This document shows positions 18,149 through 27,266 of a stretch of DNA of 64,000 nt, one piece after another. Position 1 is the stretch's first letter, and every line of letters starts with the position of its first letter. Location: contig JAGFJO010000084.1 in NCBI GenBank assembly GCA_024102635.1, positions 37,245-101,244 of the forward strand. Direction: 5' to 3'. Source of the stretch: Deltaproteobacteria bacterium (GTDB taxonomy: Bacteria; Bdellovibrionota_C; UBA2361; JAGFJO01). Under the pieces are notes generated by a model that worked only from the letters and a program-made list of their open reading frames with translations, was not told the DNA's origin and ran no database searches. A program made the translations under genes and the position numbers.

Positions 18149-18950
18149 GGAAGCTCTTAATAGAGAGATCGATCCGGCTTTTGCTGAACGTGCGCGTCTA
18201 ATCTTTGAGTATTGCCGCAGAAAAAGGCCGCAAGCAGTAATCGATGTGGGCTGCGGTAGAGGATTCTATTTGCGAGGCTTGGCAGAGCTGGGGATCGCCG
18301 AGAGGATCGTGGGTATCGATAAAAGTCAAGCCAACGTAGCGCTGGCTGCTGAGCATTGCCGAGGTCTCCCCTCGGTAAATATTATAAATGCAGACGTTGC
18401 CGCCCTCCCTGCAGGGGATAACGAGTTCGACCTGGCGATCTGCTCGGAAGTACTGGAACACCTTGCGCGCCCGGAAGAGGCGATGCGGGAGATTGCGAGA
18501 GTTTTGCAGCCGGGAGGAACGCTGCTTATCACCGTGCCCAATTACAATTTTCCGGCGCTCTGGGATCCGTTAAATTTTCTACTGATGAGAGTTTTCGGAT
18601 CTCACGTGCCGAAACATATCCACTGGCTGGCTGGAATATGGGCAGACCACGAAAGATTATATGACAGTGAGAATCTTACGCGGCTGGTCACTCCCCTCTT
18701 TGAACTAAAAACTGTAGAGCCGGTGCTGCGGCACTGCTGGCCTTTTTCGCATCTACTGCTTTATGGAATCGGCAAAAATTTGCTGGAGGCTGGGATAGGA
18801 AGCTCTCTATCCCGATTTTCCAGCAATCCAACCGGCCGGTTGCCCAGAGCTCTGGCCAAGCTCATGGGGCTGCCGGCCCGTCTGCTTCCCGGGAAGCCTT
18901 CGCTCGACTGCTCCGTCAACCTGTTTCTCTGCGCGACTAAGCCGTTATGA
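18141..18950 (+). CDS. Class I SAM-dependent methyltransferase (Methyltransf_11)
   Basis: The 269-residue protein has the SAM-binding glycine loop VIDVGCGRGFYLRGL, the acidic strand end VGIDKSQANV, the NADVAALP motif and FDLAICSEVLEHL, then LQPGGTLLITVPNYN. These place it with UbiE/COQ5-like class I methyltransferases. The start is TTG 18141, giving an eight-base overlap with the GT4 gene; its own stop overlaps the FkbM gene by four. The position suggests methylation of a glycan or lipid intermediate, but this is inference. Confidence 0.87.
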   Translation: MIEEALNREIDPAFAERARLIFEYCRRKRPQAVIDVGCGRGFYLRGLAELGIAERIVGIDKSQANVALAAEHCRGLPSVNIINADVAALPAGDNEFDLAICSEVLEHLARPEEAMREIARVLQPGGTLLITVPNYNFPALWDPLNFLLMRVFGSHVPKHIHWLAGIWADHERLYDSENLTRLVTPLFELKTVEPVLRHCWPFSHLLLYGIGKNLLEAGIGSSLSRFSSNPTGRLPRALAKLMGLPARLLPGKPSLDCSVNLFLCATKPL

Positions 18951-19612
18951 AACCACTAAAGAGCGCTTACTATTTTCGCAGCCTTGCAGCGCTCGCACGC
19001 CATCTTAGAAATCCTTTCGCAGCTGTACCGCTCCTTGCCGGCATGCCGGCGACAGTAGAATTCCGGGCCGGCATCACCATTACTCTATTAAGGCCGATAG
19101 ATCTTCTCATTGCCAAAGAGACTTTGCTTGACGATTCGTATCGCCTCCGGAACTTAAGAGATCCAAGATATATTATCGATATTGGTGCCAGCGTCGGAGA
19201 TTTTGCCCTTGCTGCTGCTAAGAGGTTTCCCAAATGCAGCATCGCAGCCTTCGAGCCGGATCCCCGATACTTCAAAGCCTTGACCAGGAACATCAAAGCC
19301 GGTGAGGTCAAAAATGTTTCGCTCTTCAATGAAGCTGTCGGTGAATCCGCCGAAAGCGCTTTTCGCCGCCTGCTCCAGAATCGGATTGACCTAGTAAAAA
19401 TAGACTGCGAAGGGGCCGAAATTGAGATTCTCTCCTCTCTCTCAGCTGCCGAGTTTGCAAACATCAGCGCTATCACCATGGAATATCACCGCTTTATGAG
19501 GAGCGACTGCAACGAAGTTCTCGCTGAGCTTTTATCCGCGCACGGCTTTTGCTGCCAGGTAAAGCCCGATAGATATGATCCTTGCATCGGCTACATATAT
19601 GCTGTGCGGTAG
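18947..19612 (+). CDS. FkbM-family methyltransferase
   Basis: The 221-residue protein has the FkbM pattern: IIDIGASVGDFALAAAKRFP, AFEPDPRYFKALTRNI, NVSLFNEAVGES, then the family mark LVKIDCEGAEIEIL. FkbM proteins are O-methyltransferases often found in polysaccharide and lipopolysaccharide clusters. The ATG overlaps the previous stop (ATGA). It ends the four-gene glycan row, with no clear terminator before the convergent lipoprotein. Confidence 0.88.
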   Translation: MKPLKSAYYFRSLAALARHLRNPFAAVPLLAGMPATVEFRAGITITLLRPIDLLIAKETLLDDSYRLRNLRDPRYIIDIGASVGDFALAAAKRFPKCSIAAFEPDPRYFKALTRNIKAGEVKNVSLFNEAVGESAESAFRRLLQNRIDLVKIDCEGAEIEILSSLSAAEFANISAITMEYHRFMRSDCNEVLAELLSAHGFCCQVKPDRYDPCIGYIYAVR

Positions 19613-19682
19613 CCCATAGCTTTTCGCCATATACTACGCGTCGCGCGCTGCTGCCGTCTAAGCCCTTCGACGGAACACAGCG

Positions 19683-20567
19683 CTAGTCAGCCGTATAAGT
19701 CTCTGTACAGCTACCACCTTGCGCGTTTTCACACCGCAGAGTGAAGTTCAGCACATTGCCGTCTTCGCACTCAAGGTTGCAGGTGTGGCCAGCCTGATTG
19801 AACACGGTCAGGTCGGTACTTATGCTGGCAGGCGTTTGCGGAAAGATGCTCGCATCAAAACTGGTTGCGCCGTTCGATCCGAGAGGATTTAAGATGATGG
19901 TATCGCCGGAATTGGTGACATTTAGCTGGCTGCCAAAACCGCATCCGCCATTGCCGGTATAGCTTCCGAATAGGCTAAAACACCCTTCAGGGGGCAATGG
20001 TGTGGGCGTTCTCTCGGGCAAAGGATCGATTGGCGTAGCCTCTGGAGCTGCGGTAGGCTGCGGCTCGACGGGCGCTTCAGTTGCCTCGGGAAGAGTTGTA
20101 GCATCAGGGTTCTGCGTCGGGCTAATTGGCGGCTGAGAGATATTGCCGCTTGTCTGATCCAGCACCTCTGCGGTCACGACTCCGTTTCGAATGGTGATGC
20201 GCATTAATACTGCTTCCGGATTCGGAACAATGTCATTGACAAGGAAAGGCTGTTCTACCAACGCGCCGTTACTCACATTGCACAGCACGTCTCCGCCCGG
20301 AAAGGAGTCTGCTATGGCGCCGAAACTGAAAAATCCATCTTGATCGGTTATGTCGCACCTATCGAAACAACATATCGTTGCATCGGACTGTGGCAAGAGA
20401 GTCTCATCTTGGTGCGACGTTCTTGTAACATTCGAAGACAAAATCGTTCCTTCAATTGTCACCGTATCATCGGGGTTTCCACCGCAGCTAGTTACAAGCC
20501 CAGCTGCCAGCAGTATTGCAGCAATGCCTACCGTAAACTTGGCAAGGTATACGTTTCCGGATTTCAT
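19683..20567 (-). CDS. Lipoprotein with Pro/Thr-rich linker, function unknown
   Basis: The 294-residue protein has a type II signal peptide with lipobox LVTSC (Cys28). A first domain (about 30-140) starts with TVTIEGTILSS and holds a C-C-x5-C cluster, resembling a small beta-sandwich of the carboxypeptidase-regulatory kind. A linker of Pro, Thr and Glu (about 155-200) leads to a second cysteine-rich domain (about 205-294; GCFSLFGSYTGNGGCGFGS). No family is recognised beyond this. It is monocistronic as far as can be seen and convergent with the glycan row. Confidence 0.75.
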   Translation of the reverse strand: MKSGNVYLAKFTVGIAAILLAAGLVTSCGGNPDDTVTIEGTILSSNVTRTSHQDETLLPQSDATICCFDRCDITDQDGFFSFGAIADSFPGGDVLCNVSNGALVEQPFLVNDIVPNPEAVLMRITIRNGVVTAEVLDQTSGNISQPPISPTQNPDATTLPEATEAPVEPQPTAAPEATPIDPLPERTPTPLPPEGCFSLFGSYTGNGGCGFGSQLNVTNSGDTIILNPLGSNGATSFDASIFPQTPASISTDLTVFNQAGHTCNLECEDGNVLNFTLRCENAQGGSCTETYTAD

Positions 20568-20969
20568 AAGCGTGTCCCTAAAAAATGCGCTTTGCAGCAG
20601 CCATACCGTGCGCTTTTAAAATAGCCTTCTCTGAGTAACAAATTTAGCCGATCGATGACAACCTAAAGTTTTGGCTATGGCCATCAGGTCTCTTAAATTC
20701 GCTCTTACCAAAAACTTCCTTCGCTCTTAATATGAGCCGGCACAAGCGCGATTAGATATTAGCTGATATGCTTCCGGCCATTAGCACCGGCGCTTATCGG
20801 TTTCCCCGCAAGCGAGCGGCTGAAATAGCTGTAATTTTTTAAATCGCTCAAATACTCGCGAGAGGGTATATTTTTACTGTTTTGAAAATGACACGTTTTC
20901 ACTTTATCTTGGCTTGCTCAACCGAATCCGGCTGCGGGCCGGACTAATGATCTCCCTGTTGTTTAGATT
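20568..20969. other. Non-coding gap between divergent genes
   Basis: About 400 bases with no supported gene. It holds the promoters of the lipoprotein (minus) and the membrane protein (plus). AT-rich patches lie near 20835-20900. No RNA gene or strong repeat was seen. Confidence 0.4.
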
Positions 20970-22004
20970 ATGCCGTCTGTCTCCGCTGCTCCAAAGAGCA
21001 TGATTACCCCCTTAATAGATCTGTTATGCGTGGGGCTGCTATCAATTGTGGCGATCGGAGCCGCTTTGCTATTCGGTGTTGATAACCTGAAAACGGATTC
21101 GCTCGGCTACTTGATCCCTGTCGCAACGCTTATAAACGGCGCTCACTTTATGGCTTCTTACCGGCTGCTCTATCAGTCAAGAGAGCAGATCATGCGTTAC
21201 AAGTCGGCGTCGATTTATGTACCGGCACTGCTGCTTCTGTATTCAGTTTATGCGCTTAATAGGCTCGTAGAGGTTCCCGATGAAACTTATTGGTTTCAGG
21301 GCTTGCTCGTTGCTGCCTCGCTTTACTTGGCACTCCATTATACCGGACAAACTTGGGGCATGATGTCCTCCTTCGCCTATATTGAAAAGGCCTTCTTTGA
21401 TCAGTTGGAGAAGAGGATCTTCATCTACTCTCTTAGGCTGCTGGTAGTATGGCAGGTTGTTTGGTCCGTTTACTTAATTCAAGACCTTCCTGGGTGGCTT
21501 TCAGACATCAGGCCGATTTTAGATCCTTCGACCGACACCTTGGCGGTGCTGGCTCTGTTTGCAGGAAGCTACGCTTTCTATAGAATGAAGAAGCGGCTCG
21601 GGAAAGCGCCCCCGCTGCGCGTTTTGGTGCCCTTTTATACCCTTTTCGCATGGTACGCGCTGCTGGCGATCCATCCGGCGGCGCTTTTGGGGGTGCAGAT
21701 CTCTCATGCCGTTCAATATCTAGTATTTCCCGTTAGAGTCGAACTGAACCGTCAGCAGCGGGCATTGGGCGACGATCACGTCCATCAACGACACCTGCTG
21801 GCATACTGCCTCGCCTTGACCTTTCTCTCCTTAGTGTTCTTCCTATTTCTGCCTGAAATGCTTAAGGACGGATTCTCCGTTTATTCTCAGGCTCTGATAG
21901 CTTCAATAAACATCCATCACTTCTACACTGACGGCTGCATCTGGAAGATTTCAAGCCCGGTAGTAAGGGACGATCTTTTCTCTCATTTAAGTAGAGGCCA
22001 ATAA
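20970..22004 (+). CDS. Multi-span membrane protein with conserved-looking histidine motifs
   Basis: The 344-residue protein has about eight hydrophobic segments and no signal peptide beyond the first span (residues 15-36). Histidines sit at membrane edges within patterned sequence: GAHFMASYRLLY (His59), LHYTGQTWGM (His123), QISHAVQYLVFPVRVE (His246) and NIHHFYTDGCIWKISS (His316, His317). Such spacing is seen in membrane enzymes that bind metal or heme, but I cannot assign a family. The secreted protease gene follows 109 bases later on the same strand; whether they are co-transcribed is open. Confidence 0.7.
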   Translation: MPSVSAAPKSMITPLIDLLCVGLLSIVAIGAALLFGVDNLKTDSLGYLIPVATLINGAHFMASYRLLYQSREQIMRYKSASIYVPALLLLYSVYALNRLVEVPDETYWFQGLLVAASLYLALHYTGQTWGMMSSFAYIEKAFFDQLEKRIFIYSLRLLVVWQVVWSVYLIQDLPGWLSDIRPILDPSTDTLAVLALFAGSYAFYRMKKRLGKAPPLRVLVPFYTLFAWYALLAIHPAALLGVQISHAVQYLVFPVRVELNRQQRALGDDHVHQRHLLAYCLALTFLSLVFFLFLPEMLKDGFSVYSQALIASINIHHFYTDGCIWKISSPVVRDDLFSHLSRGQ

Positions 22005-22113
22005 ACTTAAAATTTATCGTAGGTTTACAGGGAGGCTTTGAGCCGCATTTTATTTTTGCTTTAGCTCCAGCCAAGAAATACAATGTGCCGCCGGAATTAA
22101 GTAGGAGGTTCCC

Positions 22114-23334
22114 GTGCCGCTCCCTTCCTTTGCTGCAATAATCGCTTGCGCCGCCGTCTTGTTGAGTGCTGCGTCTACTCACGCTCAGTTCACGTCCTCC
22201 CCTGTCAATGCGTCAAAGCTAGAGCAAACGGCTTACAATGTTAGTGGTCTTTTGGTTTCGGAGTTCAGCACAGGCAGCGGCGCGGTAGTGCACCACCCAA
22301 ATGTCGTTGTCTCGTGCGCTCATGTGGTCTTCAATGAATACGATCCGTTTAGGCCGTGGCTGAGCGACAATCTGTGGTTTCAGAAATGGCATGGCGGTTT
22401 TTTTCCCAACCTCTCACTGGGCCGGCCTTTGCGAGGATACTTCGCCTTGACAGGATACTCCGCCAGCGCAAGGGCAAGAGGGCTAAGTGACGTTCAAACA
22501 TTCGCGCTAGATTTTGTAGCTCACTATAGCTACGAAAGCCTTGCGAACGGAAATTTTGCCTCAGCCTGGCCTGACGGCGGAATTGCCTTGCGAAGTTCTA
22601 ACCAAAAACTGATCACCGGCTATCCTGCCGGACTCTACCCGTACGATAGTCCGAAGGCCTTTCTTATGCACGCCACTGGACCCTTCAATCTCGCCTATCA
22701 CAGAGTATTCGACGCCTACTATGAACTTATAGGAACTTCTACCGGTCCCGGGAACAGTGGGGGTCCGGTCTGGGTTTTCGATGGTTCGCGGCCCCTGCTG
22801 GCCGGCGTGCTTGTTGCCGGACTTGAGACCAAAACGGGCGGACTCTTTGATATATCCGGGGTTCGCGCCGTGGAAGGGCGAAGCTGGCAAGCAATTAGTG
22901 ATGCGATCTCGGTGTTAAGCAGCGAGAATAAGGTAGCCATCTTTCCTCAGGGAGCCTCTCCGGCGATAGCGATATATGGCAATACGGGACTTATCACAAA
23001 CGGAGATCTCTCTCCGGGCCGCTTCGATAATACATTTCTAGGGGTTACAGCTGGACGAAGCTTTTCCCTTCAAAAAAGCTTCGTTGTAAGAAACGAAGGC
23101 GACCTGCCACTTCAAATATTCGGCAAAAAAGTGGCCGACCTCTCGGGCAAAGACCGTAGATATTTTAGAATATCCGGGGGCGACAAAAGGGTTTTGGCAC
23201 CTTATGAAAGCACTAAGTTCAAGGTGCGATTCCGCCCGGGAAGAAAAAAGCGCTATAGCGCTACTATCGCCCTTCAAAGCAACGACCCCAACAACCCCAT
23301 TTATTCATTTAGAATAGCCGCCGAGCTAAAATAG
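22114..23334 (+). CDS. Secreted trypsin-like serine protease with C-terminal ASH-like domain
   Basis: The GTG start at 22114 has a TAGGAGG site upstream. The 406-residue protein has a signal peptide ending near THA|QF (about 24). A V8/trypsin-like domain follows with His70 in VVSCAHVVF, a candidate Asp154 in WPDGGIAL (Asp133 is an alternative) and Ser215 in GPGNSGGPVW. The last 110 residues form an Ig-like ASH/choice-of-anchor-D repeat (FVVRNEGDLPLQIF ... RVLAPYESTKFKVRFRP ... IALQSNDPNNP). It should act outside the cytoplasm. The substrate is unknown. Confidence 0.85.
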   Translation: MPLPSFAAIIACAAVLLSAASTHAQFTSSPVNASKLEQTAYNVSGLLVSEFSTGSGAVVHHPNVVVSCAHVVFNEYDPFRPWLSDNLWFQKWHGGFFPNLSLGRPLRGYFALTGYSASARARGLSDVQTFALDFVAHYSYESLANGNFASAWPDGGIALRSSNQKLITGYPAGLYPYDSPKAFLMHATGPFNLAYHRVFDAYYELIGTSTGPGNSGGPVWVFDGSRPLLAGVLVAGLETKTGGLFDISGVRAVEGRSWQAISDAISVLSSENKVAIFPQGASPAIAIYGNTGLITNGDLSPGRFDNTFLGVTAGRSFSLQKSFVVRNEGDLPLQIFGKKVADLSGKDRRYFRISGGDKRVLAPYESTKFKVRFRPGRKKRYSATIALQSNDPNNPIYSFRIAAELK

Positions 23335-23690
23335 CTTGTCTTTTCAAGTGTTTATCTGGTCACTAAATAATAGGGGACATGTGGCGTCACCTAGCCCCCT
23401 CTAAGCTGGCACACTAATAGCATTAGCCATGATTGAACTCTTTACCTCATTTGAATTTACTACAAAGTCAAATGACTGACTCCTTGTTAAGTGGGCTCCC
23501 CCGGCCCACTTAACTCCTTTTTTCTCCCCTTAAAAAATCGCCCCCCCCCTAACCGCGCATTCCTTTATTTGCGCTTAGAGAAATTTGCCACATTAATCCT
23601 TTACTTGTTCAATTGAGAAGATTGGGTTAGAAGTTCACGGAACTTGAGAAGTGCTCGTGTTTAAAATTTTATGTACGTGATCAAAGGAGC
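23335..23690. other. Gap with a terminator and possible leader peptide
   Basis: The gap between the protease and the cyclophilin holds a strong terminator (23487-23527) and, just before it, a 16-codon frame (23429-23479) reading MIELFTSFEFTTKSND without a clear ribosome site. No other gene is visible. Confidence 0.4.
23487..23527 (+). terminator. Rho-independent terminator
   Basis: TTAAGTGGGC at 23487-23496 pairs perfectly with GCCCACTTAA at 23504-23513 around a seven-base loop, followed by CTCC and a run of six T. It lies 150 bases after the protease stop and 160 before the cyclophilin, so it may end the protease transcript or a short RNA starting in the gap. Confidence 0.7.
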
Positions 23691-24335
23691 ATGATGAAAA
23701 AAGCTGGCAAATTTCTGGTCTCTTTTTTGGTCATCTTTTTCGTAGTGTATACCGTAGGAGTTAGCAGCGTTATGGCAGAAAGCAAGGAGTTTGATCAGAG
23801 AGCAAAGCCCATAGCAGGCGAAACTATTGCTGTTATTAAGACTAATCAGGGTACGATGAAGGCGAGGATCTTTGATAAAGTCGTCCCGGAAAGCGCAAAG
23901 AACTTTGTCGAGCTTGCAAAGCAGGGCAAGTACACCAACGTTCCGTTTCACAGAGTTATCGAGGGTTTTATGATCCAGGGCGGTGACTTCACAAACAAAA
24001 ACGGGACAGGCGGCCACTCCGCACAAGGCCCTAATACAACGATCGCCGATCAATACCATCCACAGCTCTCGCACCACCGAGGGGCTGTCGCTTGGGCAAA
24101 AACGGCTGCTCCAAAAAGCATAGGGTCGCAGTTTTACATCGTTCATCCGGAAGGAGGCGTTCACCAGCTTGATCACCCTAAGGGGGGCGGCCCAGCCGAA
24201 GGCTACTCAGTGTTCGGTCAGTTGTATGAGGGATTTGAGGTTCTCGATAAGATTGCAACTACAGACACTGATCCTATGGACAGGCCCCGCTCGCCGATGA
24301 CAATTGAGTCTGTAACAATTGAGACTTATCAATAG
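23691..24335 (+). CDS. Exported cyclophilin-type peptidyl-prolyl isomerase
   Basis: The 214-residue protein has a lysine head and a hydrophobic signal or anchor (about 8-28) ending near VMAES. A compact bacterial cyclophilin domain follows (about 47-212): VIKTNQGTMKARIFDKVVPE, then NVPFHRVIEGFMIQGGDF with the catalytic arginine, GSQFYIVH and YSVFGQLYEGFEVLD. It isomerises proline bonds, probably in the periplasm. The start may be either of two tandem ATGs; AAAGGAG lies about six bases upstream. Confidence 0.9.
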   Translation: MMKKAGKFLVSFLVIFFVVYTVGVSSVMAESKEFDQRAKPIAGETIAVIKTNQGTMKARIFDKVVPESAKNFVELAKQGKYTNVPFHRVIEGFMIQGGDFTNKNGTGGHSAQGPNTTIADQYHPQLSHHRGAVAWAKTAAPKSIGSQFYIVHPEGGVHQLDHPKGGGPAEGYSVFGQLYEGFEVLDKIATTDTDPMDRPRSPMTIESVTIETYQ

Positions 24336-24392
24336 AGCCGCCACCAAGTCTATAAGGCGGGAGCCCTGGCCCCGCCTTCGGCTCTACTTTCC
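24333..24392 (+). terminator. Nested hairpin after the cyclophilin gene
   Basis: An outer stem TAGAGCCG (24333-24340) with CGGCTCTA (24379-24386) encloses a GGCGGG/CCCGCC stem (24356-24376). The outer stem includes the cyclophilin stop codon. Only a short T run follows, so termination strength is uncertain. Confidence 0.45.
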
Positions 24393-24607
24393 CTAATGCC
24401 ACCAACTTATTAACCCCTTCCTTTAGGTAGCTGCCGGAACGCAAACAAACGGCGGATTACTTGAATTATATTGATTTTATCTTTAGAATCATGAAGCGGC
24501 ATAATGCGGCGCTTGTTTTCCGCTTATTCTCGAAGACTTCTTTTAAAAGCTTAGTTGTCTAAGCGACGCGATATCTAAGATTCGCTAGTAAATTTTGGAT
24601 TATTTAT

Positions 24608-25492
24608 ATGAACCAGGAGCCATCGTTACGGCTGAAAGTCGGGCTTGCAGAGATGCTGCGGGGCGGCGTCATTATGGATGTTGTTACCGCAAGACAGGCC
24701 GAGATCGCCCAGGCGGCGGGAGCTGTGGCAGTAATGGCGCTCGAGAGGGTTCCTTCCGACATCAGGGCTCAGGGCGGCGTTGCGCGCATGGCCTCCATAG
24801 GTGTCATTGAGGAGATAATGAAAGCCGTCAGCATTCCCGTGATGGCAAAGGTTCGCATCGGCCACTTCGTAGAGGCTCAAATCTTACAGGAGCTGGGAGT
24901 GGACTTCGTAGATGAAAGCGAAGTTCTTACGCCGGCCGACGACAAACTTCATATTAATAAATTCGAATTCACCGTGCCATTCGTGTGCGGAGCAAGAAAT
25001 CTCGGCGAAGCACTCCGGCGAATCAGCGAGGGTGCGGCGATGATTCGTACCAAGGGTGAAGCGGGCAGCGGCAATATCGTTGAAGCGGTGCGGCATATGC
25101 GCAGCATGCAAAGCGAGCTTCGCAAATTATCCTCACTTGGAGAAGAAGAGCTCGTCAATCAAGCAAAGGAGCTCGGAGCTTCATACGAACTAGTGCGTTT
25201 GGTGGCTAAGCAGGGCAAATTGCCGGTTCCCAACTTCGCGGCGGGCGGGGTTGCCACCCCGGCCGATGCTGCGCTGATGATGCAACTGGGAGCGGAGAGT
25301 GTCTTTGTCGGTTCGGGCATCTTTAAATCATCAGATCCCGAGAAGCGCGCTCGTGCCATAGTTCAGGCCACTACTCATTACAATGATCCCAAAAGTGTGC
25401 TGGAGTGCTCGCGAGAGCTCGGGGAGGCTATGCCGGGCCTCGAAATGAGCACGCTTAAAGAGCATGAAAAGCTGCAAAATCGCGGCTGGTAG
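24608..25492 (+). CDS. pdxS: Pyridoxal 5'-phosphate synthase lyase subunit
   Basis: PdxS builds pyridoxal phosphate from ribose 5-phosphate, glyceraldehyde 3-phosphate and ammonia. The 294-residue TIM barrel carries the family runs [33 protein letters not shown] with the essential lysine region following in [27 protein letters not shown] and [18 protein letters not shown]. The phosphate loop is [18 protein letters not shown]. It lies three bases upstream of pdxT, its ammonia-supplying partner. The organism thus uses the DXP-independent vitamin B6 route. Confidence 0.97.
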   Translation: MNQEPSLRLKVGLAEMLRGGVIMDVVTARQAEIAQAAGAVAVMALERVPSDIRAQGGVARMASIGVIEEIMKAVSIPVMAKVRIGHFVEAQILQELGVDFVDESEVLTPADDKLHINKFEFTVPFVCGARNLGEALRRISEGAAMIRTKGEAGSGNIVEAVRHMRSMQSELRKLSSLGEEELVNQAKELGASYELVRLVAKQGKLPVPNFAAGGVATPADAALMMQLGAESVFVGSGIFKSSDPEKRARAIVQATTHYNDPKSVLECSRELGEAMPGLEMSTLKEHEKLQNRGW

Positions 25493-25495
25493 AAT

Positions 25496-26143
25496 ATGAA
25501 AATCGGAATTCTCGCGTTACAGGGAGACTTCAGATCCCATGCGGAGCGCCTTGCCAAATTCGGCGCAGACACTCTTTTGATAAAAAAAGCCGGCGAACTT
25601 TCGGCCGTCGATGGGTTGGTTCTGCCGGGTGGAGAGTCAACCGCCCTTCTTACCCTGTTGACTCCGGAGCTAAAAGAAGGCTTAGCCGAAAAAGTGCGGG
25701 CAGGGCTCCCGGTGTTCGCCACCTGCGCAGGTTTAATCCTAATTGCACAGTCGGTAAGAAATCCGGAGCAGGAGTCACTGGGGCTCCTGGACGTTGAAGT
25801 TACACGCAATGCCTACGGCAGGCAGGTCGATTCATTCATTAGTGAAGAGCTGAAGGTGCATAACCGGCCGCCACTTTTTACCGAACCCGCACACGCTGAC
25901 AATCAACATGAAAAGCTGGAAGGCGTTTTCATAAGAGCTCCTAAAATCACCCACTGCGGAGCCGGCGTGAATACGATTGTCTCGCTGAAAAACGATCCGG
26001 TGCTAGTGCGCCAAGACAATATACTTGCAGGCACATTTCATCCCGAGCTAAGCGATCGGTGTGAGTTGGTCTATAAAATCTTTTTCGGGTTAGTTGAAAA
26101 GTCTGTTGCCTGCCACAAGGCCGCTAATCTTCCTCCAATCTGA
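25496..26143 (+). CDS. pdxT: Pyridoxal 5'-phosphate synthase glutaminase subunit
   Basis: PdxT is a class I glutaminase that feeds ammonia to PdxS. The 215-residue protein starts KIGILALQGDFRSHAERL, then LPGGESTALL (oxyanion loop), the nucleophile cysteine in VFATCAGLILIA, and the His-Glu pair in TFHPELSD. The last 20 bases overlap the convergent Rsm22-like gene. Confidence 0.96.
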   Translation: MKIGILALQGDFRSHAERLAKFGADTLLIKKAGELSAVDGLVLPGGESTALLTLLTPELKEGLAEKVRAGLPVFATCAGLILIAQSVRNPEQESLGLLDVEVTRNAYGRQVDSFISEELKVHNRPPLFTEPAHADNQHEKLEGVFIRAPKITHCGAGVNTIVSLKNDPVLVRQDNILAGTFHPELSDRCELVYKIFFGLVEKSVACHKAANLPPI

Positions 26144-27263
26144 CTAAACATTCCGCCCCAATAGCGGCCTCCAATTCAGACCCGTCGCTCTCTTCTGACA
26201 CAATTTCTATTTGAATGCGGTCATAAAGTTGCGCGCGCTCGAAAGGTTTGTTTGAGGCAGTGCGGTCCTTCCCCGCCAGAACTCTCTCTCCATAGTAGCC
26301 GGGGCCGCAGAGCCGGAGCGTCCTTCCTCGCTTGCTTTTCTTTGGCGGGGCGACCACTCGATATCCGCTTTTAAGAGAGCCCCCTCGGCATAAAATTAGC
26401 GCACTGTATTTTATGCGATGCTTATTGAAGCCTGTCAGATGATCCAACTGTTTCACCAAAGAAGGCTCCTTCCACCTTAGGGCTCCGTGACACCACTCGT
26501 TCGTTGACTGGGAGTACATCGGGCAATCGTCCTTCCTTGTGCACGGGAACAGCGGACAAAGCTGAGTATCACTCCGTAAAATGAGATCGCGAAGGTGCAT
26601 AAGGTTTCGAGTATTTGCCATTAGTGCAGGCTCCAAAACAATTAGGATGCCTCCTTCGCCGAGAGAAGAAGCCAGCGACATTAGCTGAGAGAACTGCTCA
26701 TCAAGACTTAACTCACCTAGAACATTCCCGGCCATAATTAGATCAAAATGCCGATTCCGAGGCACGCTCTCTGTTATCTGGATCTCATTCCCGGTGGTAT
26801 TCCAATGCGGCAACAACTTTGCAGCTATCTCTCGCATTTGCCTGGAGTGGTCGACTGCGCATACGACGGCCCCGGAAAGCCCTGCTGCCAAACCCGCCAT
26901 CGTTGCGGTTCCGGGGCCACAGCCGAGATCGAGCACTGAGCGGATGAAGCTAATCTCAAGTTCCGCTTGCCGCAATAAAAAATCAAATTTGGCAAAATTT
27001 ATGGGAAGGAAATACAGCGCGTAAGCTTCAGCTTCAATCTTTGCACTGATCTCCTTAAGAGAACGTGTCCTTGGCGCAACATAGTTCTGCGAGAGCTTTT
27101 TCAGAGCGTCGGCGTACGGCGAAAGTAGCGAGTTCGGCAGTTTGCCGCTTGAGAACTTTTCCGCGGCCGCCGGCCCGAACAGCACCTCGACGGCCAAGGT
27201 CTCCAGTGCAGCCAGGTCTCGGGCCGGATGGCGTGATTTAGCAAATGGTCCCGGCAATCTCAA
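26124..27263 (-). CDS. Rsm22-family ribosomal small-subunit methyltransferase-like protein
   Basis: The 379-residue protein has the Rsm22/METTL17 layout. A class I SAM fold has VLDLGCGPGTATMAGLA near 113-129 and a late LIVLEPAL. A cysteine region typical of the iron-sulfur forms follows: PCTRKDDCPM, then EWCHGALRW, then ILCRGG and RLCGPGYYG in the OB-like tail. Family members associate with the small ribosomal subunit and many bind a 4Fe-4S cluster; the methyl target is unproven. The start is TTG 27263, three bases after the stop of the small exported protein on the same strand. Confidence 0.83.
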   Translation of the reverse strand: MRLPGPFAKSRHPARDLAALETLAVEVLFGPAAAEKFSSGKLPNSLLSPYADALKKLSQNYVAPRTRSLKEISAKIEAEAYALYFLPINFAKFDFLLRQAELEISFIRSVLDLGCGPGTATMAGLAAGLSGAVVCAVDHSRQMREIAAKLLPHWNTTGNEIQITESVPRNRHFDLIMAGNVLGELSLDEQFSQLMSLASSLGEGGILIVLEPALMANTRNLMHLRDLILRSDTQLCPLFPCTRKDDCPMYSQSTNEWCHGALRWKEPSLVKQLDHLTGFNKHRIKYSALILCRGGSLKSGYRVVAPPKKSKRGRTLRLCGPGYYGERVLAGKDRTASNKPFERAQLYDRIQIEIVSEESDGSELEAAIGAECLVRLEED

Positions 27264-27266
27264 CGC

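Noticed and set aside
23661..24176. 171-codon frame antisense to the cyclophilin
   Set aside because: Shadow of a gene with clear family motifs.
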